From Ruegeria_C sp041537925 (lineage in GTDB: Bacteria; Pseudomonadota; Alphaproteobacteria; Rhodobacterales; Rhodobacteraceae): 64,000 bases of DNA. The stretch is from contig NZ_JBGOSH010000018.1 of NCBI RefSeq assembly GCF_041537925.1, positions 1-64,000 of the forward strand. Reading direction: 5' to 3'. A program made the translations under genes and the position numbers. Below the pieces are notes generated by a model that worked only from the letters and a program-made list of their open reading frames with translations, searched no databases and was not told the DNA's origin. Below, in pieces: positions 35,349-43,814 of this stretch (position 1 is its first letter; every line of letters begins with the position of its first letter).

Positions 35349-36998
35349 ATGATTAAATTGACCGAAATTACTGATGAAAAGTCCCGAAACTCTCACGATA
35401 TTTCGGCGAAATCAGATCAAGCGATTTTTCTGAACGGCAGGCGTTTCGATGCGTCGACCAAAACGCTTTTCGCCACCGACGGCGCCCCCCTGACGCTCAG
35501 AGCGCAATCGATGGAGGTCCTCGCTGCTCTTGTCGAGAATGAAGGCACACCGGTTACCAAGGAAAAGCTCTTTGAAAGAGTCTGGCCCGATGCCCATGTT
35601 ACCGACGACAGCCTTGTCCAATGTATCGCCGACATCCGGCGTGCGCTGGGTGACGACGACAAGACGCTGATCCAAACCCTGCCCAAAATCGGTTACCGAC
35701 TCGCAATATACGCACCGACACCGCGCGTGCGCCTCGGCGCCCTGCCGCTTGTCGCGGGCTGCCTGGCGATGATAGCGGCAGCCCTGTGGTTGGTTTGGCC
35801 TACGACAGAGACGCCGATACTGCCTGAAAAACCCCGCATCGCAGTTTTGGCCTTTGACGATTTCTCGACTGGCGACGACAAAGGCTATTTGTCCGACGCT
35901 GTTGCCGAAGGGCTCATTACCGAGCTGGCACGGTTCCCGGCCATGGGCGTTATTGCCCGCACATCGTCCTTTTCCTACCGTGATACCGCCGCCGACATAG
36001 ATACCATCCGCGACGAGCTACGTGTTCACTATGTCCTTGAAGGCAGTCAGCAAAAATCCGGAAATCGCCTCAAAGTCACAGTCCAACTTATCGACACGCG
36101 GTCCGGGGACCACGTCTGGGCCGAAAGGTTCGACCGTGGACTTGAGGATTTCTTCGTCGTTCAGGAGGAGATCGTGCGCGCGGTCGCGGCGATCGTGAAT
36201 GACATAGTGGTCTTCAGGCCGCTGCCCGAGAGCGATCTTGCCCAGGTCACAGCTTACAACTATTTCCGCCAATCCATCGGCAACCCCGACAGCCGCGAAC
36301 AGGTCGAAAAGCGGCTTGAGCTGGGGCGCATGGCCTTGGAGGTCGATCCCGATTCAGTCTGGGGTTATCTCACCATGGGTTGGGGCCATCGCCACATGGC
36401 AGTCTTCTACTCGACACCTGAAGAAAAACCCGTCCACCTGGCCGAAGCTAAGAAATACGCGGATATGGCTGTGGAAATCGCACCTCAGAACTATATAGCC
36501 TATTGGTTGCGTGCGCGGGTCGAAGCTGAATATGGCGATCACAAAGCGGCGATCAATACTTATGATCAGGGCATCGCGGTTAATCCTTCTGCAGCTAACA
36601 TGCTTGTCGGCAGCTCTTCTCCCCGCCTGTACATGGGTCAATTTGAGGACGCGCTTGCCATCATCGACAGTGCTTTGGAGCTTGATCCAAAACATACCAG
36701 TTGGTTCCACTGGCAACGCGCCTGGGCACTGTGGGAACTGGACCGATGCGAAGAAGCACTGGACGCGTTTGGCCGCATGTCCAAGATCCCCAACGCCGCA
36801 CGGCGGATGCATGCAGCAACCCACGCATGTCTCGGGAACAAGGAAGAGGCCTCCGCTTCACTCAAGGTCTTTCTTGACGAAAACCCGAACGCAAATCTCA
36901 AGGATGAACGCGCGAAATCCGAAGTCACCTGGCCCAACCCGTCATCGGTCGAGAAATGGCTGAAACATATGGAAATCGCCGGAATGCCCGCGGAGTGA
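35349..36998 (+). CDS. CadC-like winged-helix regulator with adenylate-cyclase-type TolB and TPR domains
   Basis: From the ATG at 35349 (avoiding overlap with the divergent gene) the product has 549 residues. Residues 20-105 form an OmpR/CadC winged helix (T-P-V-T-K-E-K-L-F-E-R-V-W-P, then L-V-Q-C-I-A-D-I-R-R-A-L-G-D). A single membrane helix follows (about 120-138), then a FlgO/TolB-like domain (I-A-V-L-A-F-D-D-F-S, A-E-G-L-I-T-E-L-A-R-F) and TPR repeats to the end. Such proteins sense through the periplasmic part and bind DNA at the membrane. No dedicated target gene is obvious; the neighbouring Cys-rich exported protein is one candidate. Confidence 0.85.
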   Translation: MIKLTEITDEKSRNSHDISAKSDQAIFLNGRRFDASTKTLFATDGAPLTLRAQSMEVLAALVENEGTPVTKEKLFERVWPDAHVTDDSLVQCIADIRRALGDDDKTLIQTLPKIGYRLAIYAPTPRVRLGALPLVAGCLAMIAAALWLVWPTTETPILPEKPRIAVLAFDDFSTGDDKGYLSDAVAEGLITELARFPAMGVIARTSSFSYRDTAADIDTIRDELRVHYVLEGSQQKSGNRLKVTVQLIDTRSGDHVWAERFDRGLEDFFVVQEEIVRAVAAIVNDIVVFRPLPESDLAQVTAYNYFRQSIGNPDSREQVEKRLELGRMALEVDPDSVWGYLTMGWGHRHMAVFYSTPEEKPVHLAEAKKYADMAVEIAPQNYIAYWLRARVEAEYGDHKAAINTYDQGIAVNPSAANMLVGSSSPRLYMGQFEDALAIIDSALELDPKHTSWFHWQRAWALWELDRCEEALDAFGRMSKIPNAARRMHAATHACLGNKEEASASLKVFLDENPNANLKDERAKSEVTWPNPSSVEKWLKHMEIAGMPAE

Positions 36999-37206
36999 GT
37001 CCTCTTTCAGATGTTCGTGCCTTAACGCGGTTAGAACTTCTGCGAATCCAACCAACTCCTCAATAGAGCCGGTAAATCTACCCACTCGACTCACTACCCG
37101 GTGAGGAAATCACTTGTCCGCTTTGGTCTCATCCGAACCGCTACTGCGGCACGAATGTGGGTCCGGTCCGGGCTGGCGAACGGCAAGCGCCGCCCGCCAA
37201 CGTGGT

Positions 37207-37839
37207 TCAGATGTCGATTTGCTCGGCAATGCTCAGCGCATCTTCAAGTTCGACGCCAAGGTACCTGACGGTACTGTCAACCTTTGTGTGTCCGAGCAGA
37301 AGTTGAACCGATTTGAGATTACCGGTTTTCCGATATATCTCCGCGGCTTTAGTCCGGCGCAGGGAGTGGGTGCCGTATCCACTGGGTTCCAGCCCGATAG
37401 AGGCAACACAATCCCGCACCAGTCGGCCATATTGGCGCGTTGAGATATGCGGGCGGTCATGAAACCGACTGGGAAGCATGAAACGGCAGCCGATCATTTC
37501 CGGTGATTTGATCCATGCAGCAATGGAACCCCGCGTGTTTTCAGAGAGTTCGAACTGAACGAGCCGCTTGGTTTTGCTCTGGATCACGGACACCCTTTCG
37601 CGGGCGAGATCATCCCTCACCAGGTCTGTGACGGACAGTTTCACCAGATCGCATCCGCGAAGTTTGCTATCAATTGCCACGTTAGACAGCGCAAGATCGC
37701 GCAGATTGTCCGCTAGTTCGAGCCGCGCGCGGATTGCCCAGACCTGCTTCGGCAACAGTGGCCGTTTCTGGCCTATGATCCGGCCCCTGTTCCAGGCTCA
37801 ACGTTTCGGGGTAACAACGGGAAGTTGGACTCTTGGCAT
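37207..37839 (-). pseudogene. Tyrosine-type site-specific integrase with premature stop at codon 14
   Basis: From an ATG at 37839 the frame reads 13 codons, then TGA at 37800-37798, then continues open for 197 codons with the conserved G-R-I-I-G-Q-K-R-P-L-L-P-K-Q-V-W-A-I-R start of a small integrase family common in proteobacteria. Catalytic residues are present: Arg in S-K-L-R-G-C-D-L, H-x-x-R (T-H-S-L-R-R), His in L-L-L-G-H-T-K and Tyr in V-R-Y-L-G. Reinitiation at TTG 37755 would give a 182-residue protein missing only the extreme N-terminus, so some activity cannot be excluded. Confidence 0.75.
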
Positions 37840-38046
37840 GGTCTGCCCTCCAACCCTCCCGCCAAGCCTAGACATCAGCACCGCGCTGACGCCTAAATTT
37901 TACCGGCGGTTTGAATAGCCGTTGTCCGGTTGTTTGTTCTTTGGGAAACGCCGCAGATGCATTGGGCCGGTTCGAGCCCAATTTGCGAAGTGCTGCGCTG
38001 CCTGCGAGTTTCGGCTTTCCCAGTGGCGACACAAAACTCACCAAAA

Positions 38047-38592
38047 TCAGTCAGGATGAAAGTCGCGTCGATTGCACCCAGATTCTAATACGACCGCGAT
38101 CCAGTTGACCTTTGCATGCAGGCCACGTTCGCGAAGCCAATTATCCTGAAGGCGATAGGCCGCCTCTTCCTGAGCACCGGGACAATAGTAGTGCCAGGCA
38201 ACCTGTCGGGCATGTACGAGTTCGTGAAGGAGAACGCTTGCGTCGTGTGAATTTTTTCGGTCCCAGGGCAGTATCAGATAGATCGTTGACGATTCTGGGT
38301 CAAAGAGCCCCCGCGTTTGCACAAAACTGGACGCCGACGAGCCTTGAACGGATACCGCGTAAGACGCGCTAATGAATTCTATCGTCGGGCTTGTCTCCGG
38401 GCGTTGGAAGGCCGTGTTTTGATCGAGCCATGTGTCGAGCACCTCTACCAATTCTGTGATGCTGTCCGTGTTTCGCCATTCCGGTTCCGGATCGAGACGC
38501 ACGATTGCGTCGGCCCAGGCAGAACCAGAAAACATCATCTGTGCCACCAACCAAAGGCCGGCGGGAGCAGGGCCAAGCATAACGCTCTCCAT
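38047..38592 (-). CDS. Exported putative zinc metallopeptidase-like protein (DUF6647-like)
   Basis: A 181-residue protein with a signal peptide (hydrophobic core then S-A-W-A-D). It carries H-E-L-V-H at residues 123-127 followed by A-R-Q, the zinc-binding motif of gluzincin-like proteases, and a downstream E-E-A-A-Y that could give the third ligand. From memory, similar small exported proteins are classed as DUF6647. No substrate is known. It is divergent from a LysR gene 97 bp away. Confidence 0.65.
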   Translation of the reverse strand: MESVMLGPAPAGLWLVAQMMFSGSAWADAIVRLDPEPEWRNTDSITELVEVLDTWLDQNTAFQRPETSPTIEFISASYAVSVQGSSASSFVQTRGLFDPESSTIYLILPWDRKNSHDASVLLHELVHARQVAWHYYCPGAQEEAAYRLQDNWLRERGLHAKVNWIAVVLESGCNRRDFHPD

Positions 38593-38689
38593 AGTCGTTT
38601 TTTGAAACTCTTTGAAAATATGCTAGGCTCGACACAAGGATCGCGCAAAAGACGATTTTTCATGTTGGCATGAAAGGAATTCACAACCT

Positions 38690-39598
38690 TTGGGACGAAA
38701 GCTTCCACCTTTTGCCGCAGTTCGTGCTTTTGAAGCGGCAGCCCGGCACTTGTCGTACACAAAGGCCGCTGACGAGCTTTGCCTTTCACCCTCTGCGATC
38801 AGCCATCAGGTCCGATCCTTGGAGGAATATCTCGACACCAAGCTGTTCGAGCGTTGCGACAATATGATGCAGCTAACCCTGACAGGGACTGCCTATGCGG
38901 GGAAAATGACGTCGCTTCTCGACGTCTTCGAGGTAAGCACCTTGGACGCCGCTGATACCGCAAACCAATCTCTTCGAGTTCTTTGCACGCCCGGTTTTGC
39001 AGCACGTTGGCTTGTGCCGCGACTCGACCGGTTTTCGGAACCATCGGCAATTCGGCTTCGCGTCTCTGTAGGCGCTCCATCGACAGACTTTCAGGCGAAT
39101 GATGCCGATGTCGTGATCGGTTGGGCCGACGACCCCGTTGCGGGTGCCGAAGTTTTGCCTTTGATGCAGTCTGGTAGATATCCGGTTGCAGCTCCAAGCT
39201 TCGTAAGTGAGCACAGGATCAAGACACCGGCAGACTTGGCCAATGTCACATTGATGCACGACGAAACCATGGACCAATGGGCGGAATGGTTTGCCGCGGC
39301 TGGGGTGGAACCACCGAACATTCCATGTGGGCCGGAGTTTCCAAACTGTGAGCTTGCAACATCAGGCGTCGAACAAGGTCTCGGAGTCTCGCTTGCCTAT
39401 GACATCATGGTTCGTGAGACAGTCGCGTCAGGTCGCCTCGTTCGCCTGTTCGAGGCGGTCACCTTGCCTTTCGTCATATACTCATTTGTATGCCAACGCA
39501 GCCGCGCGTCTGACCCATTGATTGCTGCGTTTCGAGAGTTTGTGTTCAACGAAGTCGAGGCCGACGGGCGACCGCCCATTGCTGTCGTCGCGGAGTAG
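38690..39598 (+). CDS. LysR-family transcriptional regulator (GcvA-like)
   Basis: A 302-residue LysR protein starting with TTG at 38690 after AAAGGA. The helix-turn-helix is A-A-D-E-L-C-L-S-P-S-A-I-S-H-Q-V-R-S-L-E, and the effector domain ends normally. GcvA-type N-terminus (F-A-A-V-R-A-F-E-A-A-A-R-H-L-S-Y). It is divergent from the HExxH-protein gene, which is the likeliest target. Confidence 0.87.
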   Translation: MGRKLPPFAAVRAFEAAARHLSYTKAADELCLSPSAISHQVRSLEEYLDTKLFERCDNMMQLTLTGTAYAGKMTSLLDVFEVSTLDAADTANQSLRVLCTPGFAARWLVPRLDRFSEPSAIRLRVSVGAPSTDFQANDADVVIGWADDPVAGAEVLPLMQSGRYPVAAPSFVSEHRIKTPADLANVTLMHDETMDQWAEWFAAAGVEPPNIPCGPEFPNCELATSGVEQGLGVSLAYDIMVRETVASGRLVRLFEAVTLPFVIYSFVCQRSRASDPLIAAFREFVFNEVEADGRPPIAVVAE

Positions 39599-39821
39599 TC
39601 AGAGTACTTTCCTCCAAAACAGCCATTGGAGCAAACGCAGCGAATGCTCACTTTGTCCGGGTTGTGTAAGTTCGAGCGGCTTCAGATTTTGCACATGCGG
39701 CGAATGTCGGCAATGCGGGCTGCGGCCGCAGCATATTGACCCATTGGCCAACGGCAGGAATGGGCCGGTCCTCGCATAGAAAAGCCTCTGCGAGACGGCA
39801 TGAACGATGCGCCTTTGTTGA
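39599..39821. other. Intergenic region between convergent LysR genes
   Basis: About 220 bp with no gene. It contains a short stretch (about 39700-39770) with A-A-T-G-T-C-G-G-C-A-A-T-G and related words that recurs in altered form near 43600. This suggests a dispersed intergenic sequence or the same decayed gene. Confidence 0.3.
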
Positions 39822-40793
39822 TTACTCGACCGTCTCCGAAGCTCTTCCGAAGGACGTAGTCTGCTGCGTGACGGTCTGTTCGACCTCCTCTACAAACCAA
39901 CGAATTGCTGGATTGAATTGCCCCCGCTCATGCCAGAGCAGGTAGTAGGGAAACTCCGCCCCTGACCTGAAGGGCACCGACACGATGCCGGAGAATGAGG
40001 AGAGTTGAGCACCCAAACGTGATGGAGCGGCTGCAACGGCGTCACTGTTTGCGACGTGGAAGGGCATGGAGGTGAAGAAAGGTACAGACAACATTGCCGG
40101 GTCACCATTGCTGGTCGCGCGCATGACAGTATCCGCGCGCAACCGATCAACTGTTGGGTAGCTGAATTCAATCTGTCGGTACGGTGTGATATCTGGTGGC
40201 TCCAGAAAACCCTTCTGCGCAGCAAGCTCATGCAATGGATGACCCTCACGTATGAGAAGGACGTAGCTGTCGGTAAAAAGTTTTTTGACAATCAGATCAC
40301 CCTTCACTTTGAGCCCGGCGTAAAAGACAAAATCAATTTCGCCGTCCTGAATTGTCGAAAAACTGCCTGGTACCAACGGTGTTACATCCACTCTAACATG
40401 TGGCGCGATCGTCGCCAGCCGATCGACAAGCGGCCCAACGATGCAGGCCGCAGCATAGTCGGTACCAGCAATCCTAAAACGCCGACTTGAATGGGCAGGG
40501 TCAAACCGAGGTGGCAGAAATACCGCTTCGACTGCGTGGATCGCCTCAAGCACCGGTTCCTGAAGCGACAGGGCGTGATCCGTCAACTGATACCCTGCCT
40601 GAGTTCGGATTAACAATGGGTCGGCAGTCAGATCCCGAATGCGTGCAAGAATGCGACTTGCCGCGGGTTGACTGATCTCAAGCAGTTCAGCCGTTCGGGT
40701 TACGCTGCCAGTCTGCAACAGGATTCGAAGAAATCGCAAAACGCGAAAATCCATCGAAGCTAAATCAACATTCTGTTTTTGCATGACCAGCAT
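39822..40793 (-). CDS. LysR-family transcriptional regulator (NodD-like)
   Basis: A 323-residue LysR protein of the NodD/LinR-like subgroup (D-F-R-V-L-R-F-L-R-I-L-L-Q-T-G-S-V-T-R-T-A-E-L-L, I-S-Q-P-A-A-S-R-I-L-A-R-I-R). The effector domain has the G-T-D-Y-A and L-V-P-G-S-F motifs of the group. The start may be at 40793 or a few codons in. It is divergent from the EF-hand gene, 77 bp away, and may control the exported EF-hand, hydrolase and propeller genes. Confidence 0.87.
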   Translation of the reverse strand: MLVMQKQNVDLASMDFRVLRFLRILLQTGSVTRTAELLEISQPAASRILARIRDLTADPLLIRTQAGYQLTDHALSLQEPVLEAIHAVEAVFLPPRFDPAHSSRRFRIAGTDYAAACIVGPLVDRLATIAPHVRVDVTPLVPGSFSTIQDGEIDFVFYAGLKVKGDLIVKKLFTDSYVLLIREGHPLHELAAQKGFLEPPDITPYRQIEFSYPTVDRLRADTVMRATSNGDPAMLSVPFFTSMPFHVANSDAVAAAPSRLGAQLSSFSGIVSVPFRSGAEFPYYLLWHERGQFNPAIRWFVEEVEQTVTQQTTSFGRASETVE

Positions 40794-40870
40794 GCTATTT
40801 GCGTCATTTTGATTATGTCAAGCTGCGTACATTTAGATCTCATCGAAATTGAACACAATGAGGAACCCCC

Positions 40871-41161
40871 ATGAGATTTGTCCAGTTGGCTTTCACAGCC
40901 GGAGGCGTCGTTTTTGCGGCCGCCGTAGCCCATGCCGATGTATCGACCGAAACGCACGACCTGAACCAAGACGGAGTCGTGACGTTTGAAGAAATGCTTG
41001 AGTATCACCCTGCGGGAATTGATCGGACCCAGGAGTTTATAGATCGTCACAGAATTATTTTCGATGGCGCAGACACGAACGGTGACGGCGTCGTCGACGC
41101 GAGCGAAAACCAGGGTATCGGTGCCGGAAAGACGAAGGTCAAGGGCGCCAAGAAATCTTGA
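40871..41161 (+). CDS. Small exported EF-hand calcium-binding protein
   Basis: A 96-residue protein with a signal peptide (A-A-A-V-A-H-A-D) and two canonical EF-hand loops, D-L-N-Q-D-G-V-V-T-F-E-E at residues 30-41 and D-T-N-G-D-G-V-V-D-A-S-E at 68-79, all with the required acidic and glycine positions. GAGGAA precedes the ATG. It should be a periplasmic calcium-binding protein. It begins a plus-strand group continuing with a hydrolase and a propeller protein, all exported. Confidence 0.85.
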   Translation: MRFVQLAFTAGGVVFAAAVAHADVSTETHDLNQDGVVTFEEMLEYHPAGIDRTQEFIDRHRIIFDGADTNGDGVVDASENQGIGAGKTKVKGAKKS

Positions 41162-41256
41162 GGTACCAAGTCGTCAGCACCGAGGCTGATAGAACAAACG
41201 ATGAATTCCAGCCTCAACAATGCACGTAATCCCCTGAGATTGAGGGAGAAGAAAAT

Positions 41257-42285
41257 ATGCACACAACCCGCCGAAATTTAGCTGGGCAGATTGTACTCTG
41301 GGGTGCCGCAGCAGCAATACCAGCAACCATACCTAAGTACGCCACAGCACAAACGAGTGCGTCTGGCATGTACGAGATACGCGATGTGACATTCCCCAGT
41401 GGCCCAGAGACGCTTGCAGGTAAACTCTTCCTGCCTGCAGGCGAGGGTTCGCATCCTGGGGTGACGATCATGGGACCCGTGGCATTTGTAAAAGAGCAAT
41501 CACCAATTCAATACGCCACAAGGCTGGTGCAACAGGGCCTTGCGGTTTTGATCTTTGATCCGCGCAATCATGGCGCCAGTTCCGGCGAGCCGCGCCGGTT
41601 TGAATCCGGTGAGGCAAAGATCGAAGACCTTCGCGCTGCGGTCGATTTCGTTAGTGATCAGGATGGGATTGACCAAAGCCAACTCCATCTCCTTGGTATT
41701 TGTCAGGGCGTGAATTGGGCGATTGAAGCTGCGGCACAGGACGAGCGGGTCGCGTCGCTTGGAATTGTTGCCGGTCACTACCTGACCCCCGATACCGCGA
41801 TCATGTATCTCGGCGATGCGACGTCGGTCGAGGCACGCATGAACCGGTCAGCAGCGGCGGCCGCGAAGTTCTCCGAGACCGGTACGGTGGACTATATTCC
41901 AATAGTCGGTTCCCCCGAAGCCCTGTTGACAGCCACGGCCGTCGCCGAGTGGTATCTGCCATGGGACAACGAAGCGCCGTGGTTTCTCCATCGCGGTGGT
42001 TGGGAAAACCGGATTACAGCAATGAGCGAAGCGGGAATTTGGGGCTGGCAGATCAGCGACGCGGCATCGCGCCTCACATTGCCGGTTCTCATGGTTCACG
42101 GTGACAAAGCCGCCAGCGGCCCGGATATTCCGAAGCGAATCTATCAACAGATCCCTTCGGCACAAAAAACACTTCACTGGGTCGATGGTGCCAATCAGCT
42201 TCAATTCTATGAGGACCCGCTGACCATCGACCGTGTCGTTGCGACTCTTGGTCCGTATTTCCGAGGTGAGCAGATCAACCTTTAA
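41257..42285 (+). CDS. Exported alpha/beta-hydrolase-fold protein with Cys nucleophile and no catalytic His
   Basis: A 342-residue protein with a twin-arginine-like N-terminus (T-R-R-N-L-A-G, then a hydrophobic core and A-T-A-Q). The alpha/beta-hydrolase core is clear (F-D-P-R-N-H-G-x-S-S-G-E-P). The nucleophile elbow is L-L-G-I-C-Q-G, so Cys149 replaces the usual Ser, as in dienelactone hydrolases. Asp283 (V-H-G-D-K) fits the acid, but where the catalytic His is expected the sequence is G-A-N-Q-L-Q-F-Y, giving Asn313/Gln314. It may be a hydrolase with altered mechanism or a binding protein derived from one. RBS GAGGGAGAAG. Confidence 0.78.
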   Translation: MHTTRRNLAGQIVLWGAAAAIPATIPKYATAQTSASGMYEIRDVTFPSGPETLAGKLFLPAGEGSHPGVTIMGPVAFVKEQSPIQYATRLVQQGLAVLIFDPRNHGASSGEPRRFESGEAKIEDLRAAVDFVSDQDGIDQSQLHLLGICQGVNWAIEAAAQDERVASLGIVAGHYLTPDTAIMYLGDATSVEARMNRSAAAAAKFSETGTVDYIPIVGSPEALLTATAVAEWYLPWDNEAPWFLHRGGWENRITAMSEAGIWGWQISDAASRLTLPVLMVHGDKAASGPDIPKRIYQQIPSAQKTLHWVDGANQLQFYEDPLTIDRVVATLGPYFRGEQINL

Positions 42286-42400
42286 CGCTGCCCCGATAGG
42301 CGGTGATCACGAGCCATCCACAAGTTCTGGTTCGTGATCAACCGAAATGGGCCACCCCCCTTGGCCTGGATGGCAGATAGTATCAGAGAAAGTTTTGACA

Positions 42401-43291
42401 ATGATAAAATGCTTGAGCGCCTTGATAACTTTGACGATTGTTCAACCTGTTGCCGCGGAAGAGATCCTGGTCAGTGGCCTGCCGTCCTTCACCGAAGCAA
42501 TCCTGCCTTTGGGGGCAGACGTCTACGCGATTTATATTGGCCCTGGCGGACCTGGTGAAGAATTTGGGTCCCAAGAAACCAATGGCGGATTATATAAACT
42601 CGGACCGAGCGGTGCACATGTGAGCATCACTCTTTCCGATGGCGAAGGTCTCCGCAATCCCACTGGGTTGGTTGAACTAGGCGATCAAATCGTCCTTGTG
42701 GATGGCAATCAAGTCATCTCTCTTTCCCATGAAGGCGAGGTCAATTGGCGCAAGAGCCACGACGAAGAAGGTGTCTTCTTCTACGATATCGAAGTGCTGA
42801 ACAATGCTACATTGCTTGTCAGCGATTTTGGGCGTGGAGGATTTGTCACTGTGTCGGCAAACACCGGTGATATTCAACCGGCTCTGGATGATGTCCAGAT
42901 CAATGGTCTTGCCAGATTCGAGATTACCGACGACCAAATCTATGCGGTGTCATGGGGTGCTGATGACGCTTGGGATAGCGCTGTTTATCGTATCTCGGGT
43001 TTAGATGAAGCCGGCCTGTCAGAAAAGCTGGCGGGCGGATTTGGAAATCTTGAATCCATTGAGGTGGTAGGTGGAACGGTGGTTGTCGGCGGTTACCGCG
43101 GGCATCAAAACCACCAGGCATTCAAGCTGATGAAGTTGGACACTGAAGGCGGAGTACATTCACTCGATGCAGGGTCAAATACCCACGGCGTATCTGATAT
43201 CTACTCCGACGGTCATTCCGTTTGGTTGAACTTTTTCTATGATGAGGCTTATGCCAAGATTCCTGCAAAGCACTTTCTGTCTGGTAGCTAA
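42401..43291 (+). CDS. Exported beta-propeller protein (SMP-30/NHL-like), function unknown
   Basis: From the ATG at 42401 the product has 296 residues and a signal peptide (L-I-T-L-T-I-V-Q-P-V-A-A-E-E). The rest is built of repeated beta strands of the six-bladed propeller kind (N-P-T-G-L-V-E-L-G-D-Q-I-V-L-V-D-G-N, then L-N-N-A-T-L-L-V-S-D-F and I-E-V-V-G-G-T-V-V-V-G-G-Y). SMP-30-type propellers are lactonases or binding scaffolds, but metal ligands cannot be assigned here. The product is predicted periplasmic, like the two proteins encoded upstream. Confidence 0.68.
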   Translation: MIKCLSALITLTIVQPVAAEEILVSGLPSFTEAILPLGADVYAIYIGPGGPGEEFGSQETNGGLYKLGPSGAHVSITLSDGEGLRNPTGLVELGDQIVLVDGNQVISLSHEGEVNWRKSHDEEGVFFYDIEVLNNATLLVSDFGRGGFVTVSANTGDIQPALDDVQINGLARFEITDDQIYAVSWGADDAWDSAVYRISGLDEAGLSEKLAGGFGNLESIEVVGGTVVVGGYRGHQNHQAFKLMKLDTEGGVHSLDAGSNTHGVSDIYSDGHSVWLNFFYDEAYAKIPAKHFLSGS

Positions 43292-43814
43292 ACGCGGTTT
43301 GAACGATAAAATGTGGCACATTGCCGTTTTGTACCGCGAACCGAAGGTTGACGCAGGTTGCAGCGTACGGTCGATTTGGAAGCTGCCGAAGTCGGCTTTT
43401 TCGAATACCTGCAGTCGGGGAATCTTTGAATATTCAGCGATGCAGGCACGAAAGCAATTCTGGACGCTCTTCTCCTTTTCAACGGCTGTTACATAGGGAT
43501 TCAAAGCCCCGCGCAACTATTTTTCGTCCCTTGTAAATGCTGACCCATTCACGAATGGCTGGTTCAACGGGCCGCACTGCGGCAACCTGTAGCCATGGTC
43601 AATGTCGGAAATGGGCCGCTGGTGTCGCCAACTGAAGCCGAAATTGTGCAGATGCCGCGCAACACCCGATGGCGGCTGCAAACCCAAACCGAGCTTTGAT
43701 CCGGGACCAATGGACCACTAGTGGCGAGCAGATGTTCGCGTAATCTCCAACGTGGAAATTCGACCGATTTGAGTGCAAGGTAATTTAGGGCTGCATTTGG
43801 AGGAATACGTTTTG
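43292..43814. other. Long intergenic region before the acyl-CoA ligase gene
   Basis: About 520 bp without a supportable gene. Short frames on both strands lack ribosome sites and motifs. A segment near 43595-43620 (A-A-T-G-T-C-G-G-A-A-A-T-G-G-G) resembles one near 39700-39760. The last part includes GGAGGA at about 43799, serving the ligase start at 43815. Confidence 0.35.
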
